Positions 26,222 to 33,711 of a stretch of DNA of 64,000 nucleotides are shown here, in pieces. The DNA is from Bacteroidota bacterium (GTDB taxonomy: Bacteria > Bacteroidota > Bacteroidia > UBA8524), in contig WBUH01000003.1 of the NCBI GenBank assembly GCA_008933805.1, forward strand, positions 124,001-188,000. The letters run 5' to 3'. Numbering within the stretch: the stretch's first letter is position 1; each line of letters begins with the position of its first letter. The notes below the pieces were generated by a model, which saw only the letters and a list, made by a program, of their open reading frames with translations, was not told the DNA's origin and did no database searches. A program made the translations under genes and the position numbers.

Positions 26222-27907
26222 ATGCTGCTGCAAATCAATAATCTTTCACTGTCGCTCACCACTGATAACGGTATTTTTGATGCCCTTAAAGGCATTAGTC
26301 TTGCTGTTGATGCCCAACAATGCACGGCAGTGGTAGGCGAAAGCGGTAGTGGTAAAACGCTTACTTCGCTGGCGGTGATGGGCTTATTGCCCAAGCAAGC
26401 AGTGCATACCATCAGCGGCGAATTACTTTTTTCATCGCCCACAAAAGGCACTATTGATTTGCTAAAACTGCAACCGCACGAATGGCGCGAATTGCGAGGC
26501 AAAGAAATTGCCATGATTTTTCAGGAGCCGATGACGGCTTTGAACCCTGTTTATACTTGCGGCAAACAACTGTTTGAAAACATAGCTGTAGGTAATAAGC
26601 TGGGTAAAAAGGCAATTAAACAAATTGCTTTTGATTTGCTGGACGAGGTAAAACTACACGAACGTGAACGCATATTATCATCGTACCCGCACCAGTTATC
26701 GGGCGGACAACGCCAACGGGTGATGATAGCCATGGCATTGGCGCAAAACCCAGCCTTGTTGATAGCCGATGAACCCACAACAGCGTTGGATGTTACGGTG
26801 CAAGCATCTATTATCCAACTGCTGAAAGAGCTACAACAAAAACGCGGGTTGGGTATTTTATTCATCTCCCACGATTTGGGATTGGTGAAATCCATTGCCC
26901 ACCAAGTAACGGTAATGTACAAGGGCAAGGTGATGGAAAATAACTCGGCACAGGAGATTTTTGCCTCACCCCAAAATATTTATACCCAAGCACTGCTAAA
27001 ATGCAGCCCCGCAGCCAATCCCAACGCAAGCGTACTGCCTGTTTTAAAAGACTTTTTTGATGATACCCCGCAAGGGTTGGTGAAAAAGGAGTTTATAGCT
27101 CCCGCACCCGTAACCAAAAAAATGCTATCCAAAGAGCCTGCCATCCGTATTAGTAATTTATGTGTGGAGTATGGTAACGATGGGGGCTTTAGTTTCTTTA
27201 AAAAGAAGACCGGCAAAAAGGTGCTGGATAACGTTTCGCTGGAAATATACAAAGGTGAAACGCTAGCCGTTGTGGGTGAAAGCGGTAGCGGAAAAACCAC
27301 GCTGGGCATGAGCATTTTGCAAACTACCCGCATTACCGCAGGTACTATTGAGTACGATGGTTTAAGTGTATCGCTAAAGAACTATAAAGCCCGCAAAGCA
27401 TTTAGAAAACATTTTCAGTTGGTGTTTCAAGACCCGTATTCGTCATTAAATCCGCGCATCAGCATTGGGAAACAGATTGAGGAAGCCGTACGGAATTTTA
27501 ACCCCGATAAAAACAGCCGAACCCGCACTATTGAGTTACTGCAAATGGTGGGCATGGATGAGGCTGCGTATAACAAATATCCGCATGAGTTTTCAGGCGG
27601 GCAACGCCAGCGCATTTGCATAGCCCGCGCACTTGCTCCCCAACCGCAGTTTTTGGTGCTTGACGAAGCAGTATCAGCACTGGATGTATCGGTACAGGCG
27701 CAAGTTTTGAACCTTTTGAAAAAACTGCAACAAGAACTTGGTCTGACGTATTTTTTTATCACCCACGATTTAAATGTAGCCCGTTTTAGTGCCGACCGCA
27801 TTGTGGTGGTGCAACACGGCAAACTGGTAGAATTACAAACCACCCAAGAGTTATTCAATTCTCCCCAATCGGATTATACCAAACAATTATTAGGAGCGAT
27901 GCATTAA
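26222..27907 (+). CDS. Fused double-ATPase peptide ABC transporter protein (DppD-DppF/YejF type)
   Basis: A 561-residue cytosolic protein with two complete nucleotide-binding domains. Domain 1: Walker A GESGSGKT (about residue 39), signature [17 protein letters not shown], Walker [14 protein letters not shown]. Domain 2: Walker [10 protein letters not shown] (about 356), signature [17 protein letters not shown], Walker [13 protein letters not shown]. Between them lies the oligopeptide/dipeptide C-terminal region ([14 protein letters not shown]), and the tail ends with the same element. It powers uptake of peptides or similar solutes, but no permease or binding-protein genes adjoin it. ATG 26222 is preferred over the TTG just before. 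Confidence 0.92.
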   Translation: MLLQINNLSLSLTTDNGIFDALKGISLAVDAQQCTAVVGESGSGKTLTSLAVMGLLPKQAVHTISGELLFSSPTKGTIDLLKLQPHEWRELRGKEIAMIFQEPMTALNPVYTCGKQLFENIAVGNKLGKKAIKQIAFDLLDEVKLHERERILSSYPHQLSGGQRQRVMIAMALAQNPALLIADEPTTALDVTVQASIIQLLKELQQKRGLGILFISHDLGLVKSIAHQVTVMYKGKVMENNSAQEIFASPQNIYTQALLKCSPAANPNASVLPVLKDFFDDTPQGLVKKEFIAPAPVTKKMLSKEPAIRISNLCVEYGNDGGFSFFKKKTGKKVLDNVSLEIYKGETLAVVGESGSGKTTLGMSILQTTRITAGTIEYDGLSVSLKNYKARKAFRKHFQLVFQDPYSSLNPRISIGKQIEEAVRNFNPDKNSRTRTIELLQMVGMDEAAYNKYPHEFSGGQRQRICIARALAPQPQFLVLDEAVSALDVSVQAQVLNLLKKLQQELGLTYFFITHDLNVARFSADRIVVVQHGKLVELQTTQELFNSPQSDYTKQLLGAMH

Positions 27908-28012
27908 TGCATACAAATCTTGATTAGTATGGTACTATTTTGATTTTTATTGCCCTTGGTCTGCATTTTGGACGCAAGCAAACATACCTTTACACAAATT
28001 TGTTTTACCATT

Positions 28013-28636
28013 ATGGAATCTCACACTAAAACACCCATCACCCGCGCACACGTTAAAGACGGTTTTTCGTACGAAGAATACAGGCTGATGGGTAAGGATT
28101 TGTTAAGTCAGAATAAAACCACCGGCCCCGACCAAAGCGAAAAATTCTTAAACTACAGCAAGTTGAATGACCAACGCATGGACAGGCTGGATAAAACGGT
28201 GGTGATTAATGATGAATTGAAGGCGTTGATTAAAAACATAAAACGCCCGATGGTGTGGGTAGTACTTACTGAGTTGTGGTGCGGCGATGCGGCACAAAAC
28301 TTACCTGCCTTTGCTAAAATGGCTGCGGTGAAAAACGGCAGAATATGGTTGTCGTTATCGCTAAGGGATGAAAACCCTGAGTTGATGGACGCCTACCTTA
28401 CAAATGGCAGCAGGTCGATACCAAAACTAATAGCACTGGACTCAGAAACGATGGAAGAGTTGTTTGTGTGGGGACCACGCCCCAAAAGTGCACAGCAAAT
28501 AATGCTGGATTACAAAGCAGCAGGCTCACCCGCTGATGTAGATTATAAAAAAGACATACAGGTATGGTACATTAAAAACCATACTGAGGAGCTGCAACAA
28601 GAGTTTGCCGCGCTGCTAAAACCTTATACCGAATAA
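28013..28636 (+). CDS. Thioredoxin-like protein with a WCGD site
   Basis: A 207-residue cytosolic protein of the thioredoxin-family group common in Bacteroidota. The active-site stretch is VLTELWCGDAAQNLPAF: only one cysteine is present (W-C-G-D), so it cannot form the usual C-x-x-C disulfide. SIPKLIALDSETMEELFVWG supplies the cis-proline (IPK) of the fold. An upstream TTG at 27950 would add a poor extension, so ATG 28013 is used. A role in binding or single-cysteine redox chemistry is possible; none is proven for this group as far as I know. Confidence 0.83.
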   Translation: MESHTKTPITRAHVKDGFSYEEYRLMGKDLLSQNKTTGPDQSEKFLNYSKLNDQRMDRLDKTVVINDELKALIKNIKRPMVWVVLTELWCGDAAQNLPAFAKMAAVKNGRIWLSLSLRDENPELMDAYLTNGSRSIPKLIALDSETMEELFVWGPRPKSAQQIMLDYKAAGSPADVDYKKDIQVWYIKNHTEELQQEFAALLKPYTE

Positions 28637-28647
28637 TTTGAAATACC

Positions 28648-28690
28648 CCCTAAGGTACAAAGCCATTTCTAATGCCTTTGCACCTTAAGG
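28648..28690. terminator. Hairpin between convergent genes
   Basis: CCCTAAGGTACAAAG (28648-28662) pairs with CTTTGCACCTTAAGG (28676-28690) over 15 positions with two wobble-compatible differences, around a 13-base loop. It sits between the thioredoxin-like gene and a convergent unknown gene and may stop transcripts from both sides, though neither side has a strong T-run. Confidence 0.5.
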
Positions 28691-28701
28691 TTAACAGGTT
28701 T

Positions 28702-29259
28702 TTAAGAATTTACAGTAATTACTGTTTGCCCATCCATATCACCCCAGTTAACATTTACTATGGGGTGGGTGTAATCTACTTTTTTCATAATAAATACACC
28801 ATTCAGATTCGCCGATGCCCTAAGCGCGGTAGTGTTTAACGGCCTGCTGATTCGGTAAGCAGCTTTGTGATTCTGAACAAGGTAATTCCAAATAGGGTCG
28901 GTTACGGCGTTCTCGGCATTATTACCAAAGTTTATTAAAATAGCTTGGGTGATGCGGGCCTTGTTGTCGCACAACCAATTTCCGGAAATATTCCATTGGT
29001 CTTTTAAATACTTTGAGGGTGTACTGTGAATAATGTACACCTCTGTAGGTGTTTTTACCACCATACCGCCGCAAGCAGTATAAGCCCCCCACTGTGTACC
29101 GCTGGCCCCATGCGTTTCGGTAGTGACGGGGTCGCTTCCCATTTGGGCGTTTAGTGCCGTGCTGTCGCCGGCCATTTTTTTGTCGTAGCCTGAGCGAAGA
29201 GTATCGTCGGCTTCATTAGTAAGCTGATTGGTGTTAGTTCCAATGTACCTGTTAGGCAT
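28702..29259 (-). CDS. Hypothetical protein
   Basis: A 185-residue protein starting MPNRYIGTNTNQLTNEADDT; an in-frame TTG at 29322 would add an unlikely extension. It has no signal peptide or membrane helix. Visible features are a Gly/Thr-rich middle (THGASGTQWGAYTACGGMVV), three aromatic-rich strands such as KDQWNISGNWLCDN, and a C-terminus with NVNWGDMDGQTV. I do not recognise the family. Codon use looks like that of its neighbours. It stands between a convergent thioredoxin-like gene and a terminator. Confidence 0.6.
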   Translation of the reverse strand: MPNRYIGTNTNQLTNEADDTLRSGYDKKMAGDSTALNAQMGSDPVTTETHGASGTQWGAYTACGGMVVKTPTEVYIIHSTPSKYLKDQWNISGNWLCDNKARITQAILINFGNNAENAVTDPIWNYLVQNHKAAYRISRPLNTTALRASANLNGVFIMKKVDYTHPIVNVNWGDMDGQTVITVNS

Positions 29260-29358
29260 AATAGTGCAATTAATAGGGATGCAATTTGTTAGCACATCAA
29301 AATAAGGCAATACAAATCGCAATATTTCAGGTACTTATACCTGATTTTAAAAACAAGA

Positions 29359-29398
29359 AAATTGAGACTGTTTAAAGAATACTCTACAGTCTCAATTT
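29359..29398 (-). terminator. Terminator of the DUF4286/menaquinone gene group
   Basis: AAATTGAGACTGT (29359-29371) and ACAGTCTCAATTT (29386-29398) form a perfect 13-bp stem with a 14-base loop. On the minus strand it is followed by TTCTTGTTTTT, 18 bases after the stop of the DUF4286 gene. Confidence 0.75.
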
Positions 29399-29415
29399 AT
29401 AAATACGCGCTGCAC

Positions 29416-29721
29416 TTACACGGTTTCAAGCACGGTGCGGAAAGCCATTAGCTTTTCGCCGTACTTCTGCATGGTTTTTAATTGCAAAGCCGGAGCATGG
29501 TCGCGTTGGTAGGTATTGTAATCCTCCATGTTTTTTGCAAAATATTGTATGCTGTACGTTACACCGCTTTCATCGGGTTGGCGGGTAAGTATCTTGTACA
29601 TTTTCCAACCGGCAAATTTACCTGTAGCCATTACCTCGGGTATGTGTATTTGTTTCATCCACGAAAACCATTCGGCGTGTACGCTGTCTTCTACGTTTAC
29701 TGTAACATTATATAGTATCAT
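29416..29721 (-). CDS. DUF4286 family protein
   Basis: A 101-residue protein of the DUF4286 family. MILYNVTVNVEDSVHAEWF is the typical N-terminus, followed by KQIHIPEVMATGKFAGWKMY and YNTYQRDHAPALQ. The length and the ferredoxin-like (ABM-type) strand-helix order fit the family, which is common in Bacteroidota and of unknown function. The gene follows the isochorismate synthase gene by only 7 bases and is probably its operon partner. Confidence 0.9.
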   Translation of the reverse strand: MILYNVTVNVEDSVHAEWFSWMKQIHIPEVMATGKFAGWKMYKILTRQPDESGVTYSIQYFAKNMEDYNTYQRDHAPALQLKTMQKYGEKLMAFRTVLETV

Positions 29722-29728
29722 AACTCAC

Positions 29729-30784
29729 TTATAAAAATTTTTTCAGGTTGTTCAATTTGTTTTCCGTTTCGGCAAGCTCCATTTCAGGCACAGAGTCTTT
29801 GGTAATACCGGCTCCGGCATAGGCCACCATACCTGCATTGGTAATTTGCATACAACGCAGGTTTACAAACAAGTTGGTTTCATCACCGCAATTTACCGGG
29901 CCTAAAAAGCCTGCATAGTAACTGCGTTGGTAGTTTTCGTTAGCCAATATATATTGCATGGCCTTTTGCTTGGGCAACCCGCACACGGCAGGTGTTGGGT
30001 GCAGTCGGGGTAATAAATGAGCCGCTAACGCAGCATTATTAACTCCCTCTTTTTTAAAACTGATTTCGGTATACAAATGCTCCAACGGTCCGTTTTGTAT
30101 TTTGCGCCGTGCAGCAACATCAACTTGGGTAGCTTGGTATTCGTTAAGTATTTCTTCAATATAACGCACCACCCAAAGCTGCTCTTCACTCTCTTTCTCG
30201 CTCCATTGTGCTTGGTCTTTCAGTTGTGTACCAGCCAACGCCACTGTGGTTAGTTTATCAGGGGTAACTTTTAGCAACCGCTCAGGCGTTGCTCCTATCC
30301 AAGTACCAATACCTTTAATACTCACCAACGACACAAACGCTTCGGGGTATTGACTGCAAAGGGTATTGAAAAACTGCAAGGGGCAAAATCCTTGCGGTGT
30401 AGCAAGCATGGTATTGCGTCCCAACACCACTTTATCCATTGCTCCTTGGCGGATTGACGCTACCCCATTGGCAACGTTGGTTACATATCCGACCTCTGTT
30501 TCAAGCGGCAATTGCCCGTCGGCCAAGTAATAATCACTTATGCTTGTTTGGGTAGATGTATCCACATCACTTATCTCTTCACCCGAAAGAAAAACAGCTT
30601 CCCCAGTCTCAAACGGTACAAAGGCAAAACCCGTTTGTCCTTGCTCAACTTGGAGGTATGAAAACGTTGATGGTTGAGCACACACTATCCCTTGTACCAC
30701 CGCTGATGCGGGTAGTTTATACAAGGCAAAACTGTGTCCCTGTTGTTTATATCCAGCAGGATTAAATTTCAACTTTGCGGGCAT
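29729..30784 (-). CDS. menF: Isochorismate synthase (menaquinone pathway)
   Basis: A 351-residue chorismate-binding enzyme. The catalytic half has WIGATPERLL, EEQLWVVRYIEEILNE, GPLEHLYTEISF, HPTPAVCGLPKQKAM, YYAGFLGPV, LFVNLRCMQI and the terminal AGAGITKDSVPEMELAETENK, which together define isochorismate synthases rather than anthranilate synthase. It converts chorismate to isochorismate. The start overlaps the thioesterase gene by 23 bases, so the two are translated together; that partner acts later in menaquinone synthesis, which favours menaquinone over siderophore production. The other men genes are not in this window. Confidence 0.9.
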   Translation of the reverse strand: MPAKLKFNPAGYKQQGHSFALYKLPASAVVQGIVCAQPSTFSYLQVEQGQTGFAFVPFETGEAVFLSGEEISDVDTSTQTSISDYYLADGQLPLETEVGYVTNVANGVASIRQGAMDKVVLGRNTMLATPQGFCPLQFFNTLCSQYPEAFVSLVSIKGIGTWIGATPERLLKVTPDKLTTVALAGTQLKDQAQWSEKESEEQLWVVRYIEEILNEYQATQVDVAARRKIQNGPLEHLYTEISFKKEGVNNAALAAHLLPRLHPTPAVCGLPKQKAMQYILANENYQRSYYAGFLGPVNCGDETNLFVNLRCMQITNAGMVAYAGAGITKDSVPEMELAETENKLNNLKKFL

Positions 30785-31229
30785 ATTTAGCCTCTCCGTT
30801 AATCTTCACGTTTGACATGGTAAGTCTGCTGATACACGTTAAGTTGCCCTCCTCATCCTCTATACGTATTTCCCACACTTGGGTGCTTTTGCCCACGTGG
30901 TACGGGCGGGCGGTGCCATATACATATCCTGTCATTGCGGCCTTTAGATGGTTGGCATTAATATCCAATCCTAATGCCACGTACTCGTTGCGGTCAATCA
31001 CAAGATTGGCGGCCATACTGCCCACTGTTTCAGCAAGGGCAAGGCTGGCTCCGCCGTTCAGCATCTTTAGGGGCTGCCAAGTGCGATGGTCAACCGGCAT
31101 ACGGGCTTTCAGGTAATCTTCGGTCAGTTCAACGTATTCAATCCCAATATGTTCAGCCATTGTACCCTTGTTCAAAGCGTTTAGTTGCTCAAGCGGTGTG
31201 GTGGCGTCTAGTTTATACTTTGTTGTCAT
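30762..31229 (-). CDS. menI: Hotdog-fold thioesterase, probable DHNA-CoA thioesterase
   Basis: A 155-residue PaaI/YdiI-type hotdog enzyme. The conserved loop HRTWQPLKMLNGGASLALAE carries the helix with Gly-Gly and the catalytic Glu; LGLDINANHLKAAMTG and the closing strand complete the fold. Family members hydrolyse aromatic or benzoyl-like acyl-CoA esters, and in menaquinone synthesis MenI releases 1,4-dihydroxy-2-naphthoate. The 23-base overlap with isochorismate synthase is the main reason for calling it MenI; without that context it would be only a PaaI-family thioesterase. Confidence 0.8.
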   Translation of the reverse strand: MTTKYKLDATTPLEQLNALNKGTMAEHIGIEYVELTEDYLKARMPVDHRTWQPLKMLNGGASLALAETVGSMAANLVIDRNEYVALGLDINANHLKAAMTGYVYGTARPYHVGKSTQVWEIRIEDEEGNLTCISRLTMSNVKINGEAKYARKVEI

Positions 31230-31303
31230 CAGGTTTTATTTTCAATTAAAATTCAAGGTGTTATTTTTACCGCCGTAAGAGAAAAAGTAGGCAAAAATCA
31301 CTA

Positions 31304-31930
31304 ATGGCTGATAAAAAAACAATTTACATTACCCGACACGGAGAAACAGAGTTTAACAGGTTAGGAATTATACAAGGCAGCGGGGTTGACAGCGAGTTAA
31401 ACGAAACAGGCCGCCTGCAAGCACAGTTGTTTTATAACCACTACAAAGATACTGCTTTTGATAAGGTGTACACCTCAGCATTGCAGCGCACGTATCAAAG
31501 TGTGCAACAGTTTATTGAGGAGTTGCGCATACCCTATGAACAACTGCCCGAGTTGAATGAGATACGCTGGGGAGATTATGAGGGCAAGGCTGGAAACCCG
31601 TATTGGAGGGAAGAATATTTGAAGATGATTGGTGAATGGGAACGCGGTAATCTTGAACACCGTGTACCCAACGGCGAAAACCCATTGGAGCTGCAACAAA
31701 GGCAACGCAAGGCTTTGAACCACATTATGCAATACGAAAGCGAACAAACGGTGTTGATTTGTATGCACGGACGTGCGCTGAAAAGTTTTTTGTGCCTGCT
31801 TACCGAAACACCGTTGGAACAAATGGAACGGTTTAGCCACAGAAACCTTGGTTTATACATACTTGAGTACGAAAACGGACGTTATACTATTGTGAAGGAA
31901 AATTGTGGTAATCACCTACAAAGTGCCTGA
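31304..31930 (+). CDS. Histidine phosphatase family protein
   Basis: A 208-residue soluble enzyme of the phosphoglycerate-mutase-like superfamily. R11-H12-G13-E14 in ITRHGETEFNRLG is the phospho-acceptor motif, TSALQRTYQSV holds the second Arg, ELNEIRWGDYEGK the Glu region, and CMHGRALKSFL the second His. It should dephosphorylate a small phospho-substrate or sugar phosphate; the true substrate cannot be read. It lies alone between the divergent menaquinone pair and the secreted HExxH gene, 39 bases from the latter. Confidence 0.9.
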   Translation: MADKKTIYITRHGETEFNRLGIIQGSGVDSELNETGRLQAQLFYNHYKDTAFDKVYTSALQRTYQSVQQFIEELRIPYEQLPELNEIRWGDYEGKAGNPYWREEYLKMIGEWERGNLEHRVPNGENPLELQQRQRKALNHIMQYESEQTVLICMHGRALKSFLCLLTETPLEQMERFSHRNLGLYILEYENGRYTIVKENCGNHLQSA

Positions 31931-31969
31931 TTTTTAAGTCTATTTAAGTATTCTTGTAGTACAAAGCGA

Positions 31970-32740
31970 ATGAAATTTACTTACTTTATAAGTGCTGTTT
32001 TTTTGCTGGCTACTGCTCCTTTATTCGGGCAAATGTCGGCTGAGGCAGATACGTTTGCGGTAGTAAAAGACTCTACCGCCACTGAAGCAGATACCATTAC
32101 CCGGTATTACTTTAAAGAAGAGGATTATAAAGACAGCTTGACTGTGTATATGGAATTGTTCGGTAAGAACAAGTTTATACCCGATACCTTGCGACTACCC
32201 TTTTTTGTAGCTCTTTCATACTACCCTGAGTTGTATGCCGACAAGATTGAGATTGAGGGCAGCATTATGTCGCATACTATGCAGGCAAGGCCCACAAAGG
32301 CCAGCGTTTTTAAACGCAAAAGCAAACGCACCTACAAAATCTTTATCAATAACCGTATGGGCGTGTATAAAGGAATACACCTTGCCAAGTTGAATTTTAA
32401 TATGCGTGTGGGCTTTTTCGGGCATGAACTGGCACACCTGCTCAGCTATAAAATGCGCAATGGAATGCAGTTGATTGGCATGGGCTTTAAATACATTTTC
32501 TCAAAAAAATATAAACGCCAGCTTGAACGTGAAACGGATATGGAAACGGTAAAACGTGGTTTAGGTTATCCTTTGCACGAAACTAAAAAGCTGATTTTGC
32601 ACAACGAGGATGTTGAAATACCGCTGGCCTACCGTCTCAATTCTAAAAAGAATTATATGACGGATGAAGAGGTATTGGATGCTATCCGCCACATGAGTTT
32701 TGAAAACACCGCCACTCACACTGAACTAAAGAAATATTAA
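31970..32740 (+). CDS. Secreted HExxH protein, possible zinc peptidase
   Basis: A 256-residue exported protein with signal peptide (about residues 1-20, ending LFGQ). Residues 152-156 are H-E-L-A-H in FFGHELAHLLSYKM, preceded by a hydrophobic strand as in metallopeptidases, and 188-190 are E-T-D in QLERETDMETVKRGLG, resembling the E-x-x-x-D third-ligand helix of M48-like enzymes. No propeptide or membrane helix is evident. The family is not one I know by name; zinc peptidase activity is inferred from motif and spacing. A strong terminator follows its stop by 25 bases. Confidence 0.78.
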   Translation: MKFTYFISAVFLLATAPLFGQMSAEADTFAVVKDSTATEADTITRYYFKEEDYKDSLTVYMELFGKNKFIPDTLRLPFFVALSYYPELYADKIEIEGSIMSHTMQARPTKASVFKRKSKRTYKIFINNRMGVYKGIHLAKLNFNMRVGFFGHELAHLLSYKMRNGMQLIGMGFKYIFSKKYKRQLERETDMETVKRGLGYPLHETKKLILHNEDVEIPLAYRLNSKKNYMTDEEVLDAIRHMSFENTATHTELKKY

Positions 32741-32765
32741 TTGGGTAAATCTCCCTTATTATACG

Positions 32766-32796
32766 CAGCACGGGTAATTGCCCGTGCTGTTTTTTT
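32766..32796 (+). terminator. Rho-independent terminator of the HExxH gene
   Basis: CAGCACGGG and CCCGTGCTG form a perfect 9-bp GC-rich stem with a 6-base loop (TAATTG), followed by seven T. It starts 25 bases after the stop codon. Confidence 0.92.
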
Positions 32797-32927
32797 ATAC
32801 CCTTTTGGGGGCATTCCCCTCCCCTCGTCCGAAGATTATCACCAATTCGTACCCATTCACATAAAATAAGCCCCGCTGGTGTAAAACCACTTCGGCAACA
32901 GGGTGGGTACCCATACCTTCGTATTGG

Positions 32928-33007
32928 ATTTAGGAACATTCCTGGGGGCCTTTACAAGGGCTAACTAACTATATTGGAATTTTGGCTATTTAGGAATATT
33001 ACTGAGG
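32928..33007. repeat. Two 20-bp direct repeats upstream of the SWEET-like gene
   Basis: ATTTAGGAACATTCCTGGGG at 32928 and ATTTAGGAATATTACTGAGG at 32988 agree at 17 of 20 bases and are exactly 60 bases apart. Copy 1 contains the inverted repeat AGGAA-CA-TTCCT. Copy 2 ends 12 bases before the ATG at 33020. They may be binding sites or remains of an old repeat. The rest of 32797-33019 shows nothing else clear. Confidence 0.45.
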
Positions 33008-33019
33008 AATTTGTTATTG

Positions 33020-33634
33020 ATGGAACCGAAAGAGATTTTTGAAATACTGGCTGTTTTTTTAACAGTGATATACAGCATTCCGCAGGTGGCCAAGGTTTAC
33101 TTGTCTAACTTTCCCAAAGCGGTTTCGGGTATTACCACTGTGCTAATGGTATTCAGCAGCCTTTCTATGTTGCTGTTTGGTTATTTTACTACCAACATTA
33201 CCGTACAATCGGCTTATTTGTTCCTGTTTTTGTTCAACCTGATTGTTTTGTTGCTCATTTTGCAAAAAGCAGGTGTAAACAAACTACGTATAGCAATCAC
33301 CTCAATAGTATTTGCAGTAGCCTTGGCTTGCACTGCCATCTTTTTACCAAAAGATACATTCGGATATTTCGGCGGATTAGTTTCGAGCTTTATGGTGATA
33401 CCTCAAGGCTTTAAAATGATACGTCAACGTGAAGCCACGGGAGTATCGGGACTTAGTTACCTACTAATGGCCTTTGCAAGTTTAAGCTGGCTGGCATACG
33501 GCCACCTAACTGAAAATATGTTATTGGTACTGCCCAATTTGGTGGTGTTTCCTACCGCAGCACTGGTATACATCAACGTGCTTAAGTACCGTTCTGCCAA
33601 TTACTTTTACCAAAGTGTAAAGGCAGCACGCTAA
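33020..33634 (+). CDS. SWEET-like transporter with two PQ-loop repeats (seven helices)
   Basis: A 204-residue membrane protein with seven predicted helices in a 3-1-3 order. The first helix has YSIPQVAKVYL (P21-Q22) and the fifth has MVIPQGFKMIRQ (P128-Q129), so both halves carry a PQ-loop; the second half is strongly SWEET-like (REATGVSGLSYLLMAFASLS, then WLAYG). Bacterial family members are usually SemiSWEETs with one three-helix unit that dimerise; here two units and a linker helix are fused as in eukaryotic SWEETs. It may move a sugar or other small solute by facilitated diffusion. The TTG at 33011 is not needed. Confidence 0.85.
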   Translation: MEPKEIFEILAVFLTVIYSIPQVAKVYLSNFPKAVSGITTVLMVFSSLSMLLFGYFTTNITVQSAYLFLFLFNLIVLLLILQKAGVNKLRIAITSIVFAVALACTAIFLPKDTFGYFGGLVSSFMVIPQGFKMIRQREATGVSGLSYLLMAFASLSWLAYGHLTENMLLVLPNLVVFPTAALVYINVLKYRSANYFYQSVKAAR

Positions 33635-33670
33635 TTATAAAAATTCCTATTTAACAGAGCATAATCTTAA

Positions 33671-33694
33671 AACCCGCATCATTGCGGGTTTTTT
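33671..33694. terminator. Bidirectional terminator between convergent genes
   Basis: AACCCGCA (33671-33678) and TGCGGGTT (33683-33690) form an 8-bp stem with loop TCAT. TTTT follows on the plus strand and the same hairpin is followed by TTAAG on the minus strand; it stands between the SWEET-like gene and the photolyase gene. Confidence 0.85.
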
Positions 33695-33711
33695 GTTTAC
33701 TACCGGTCGTA

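Noticed and set aside
32682-32939. Minus-strand 85-codon frame over the end of the HExxH gene
   Set aside because: It crosses the strong plus-strand terminator and has many Cys/Arg/Gly in a composition unlike the neighbours; probably spurious.
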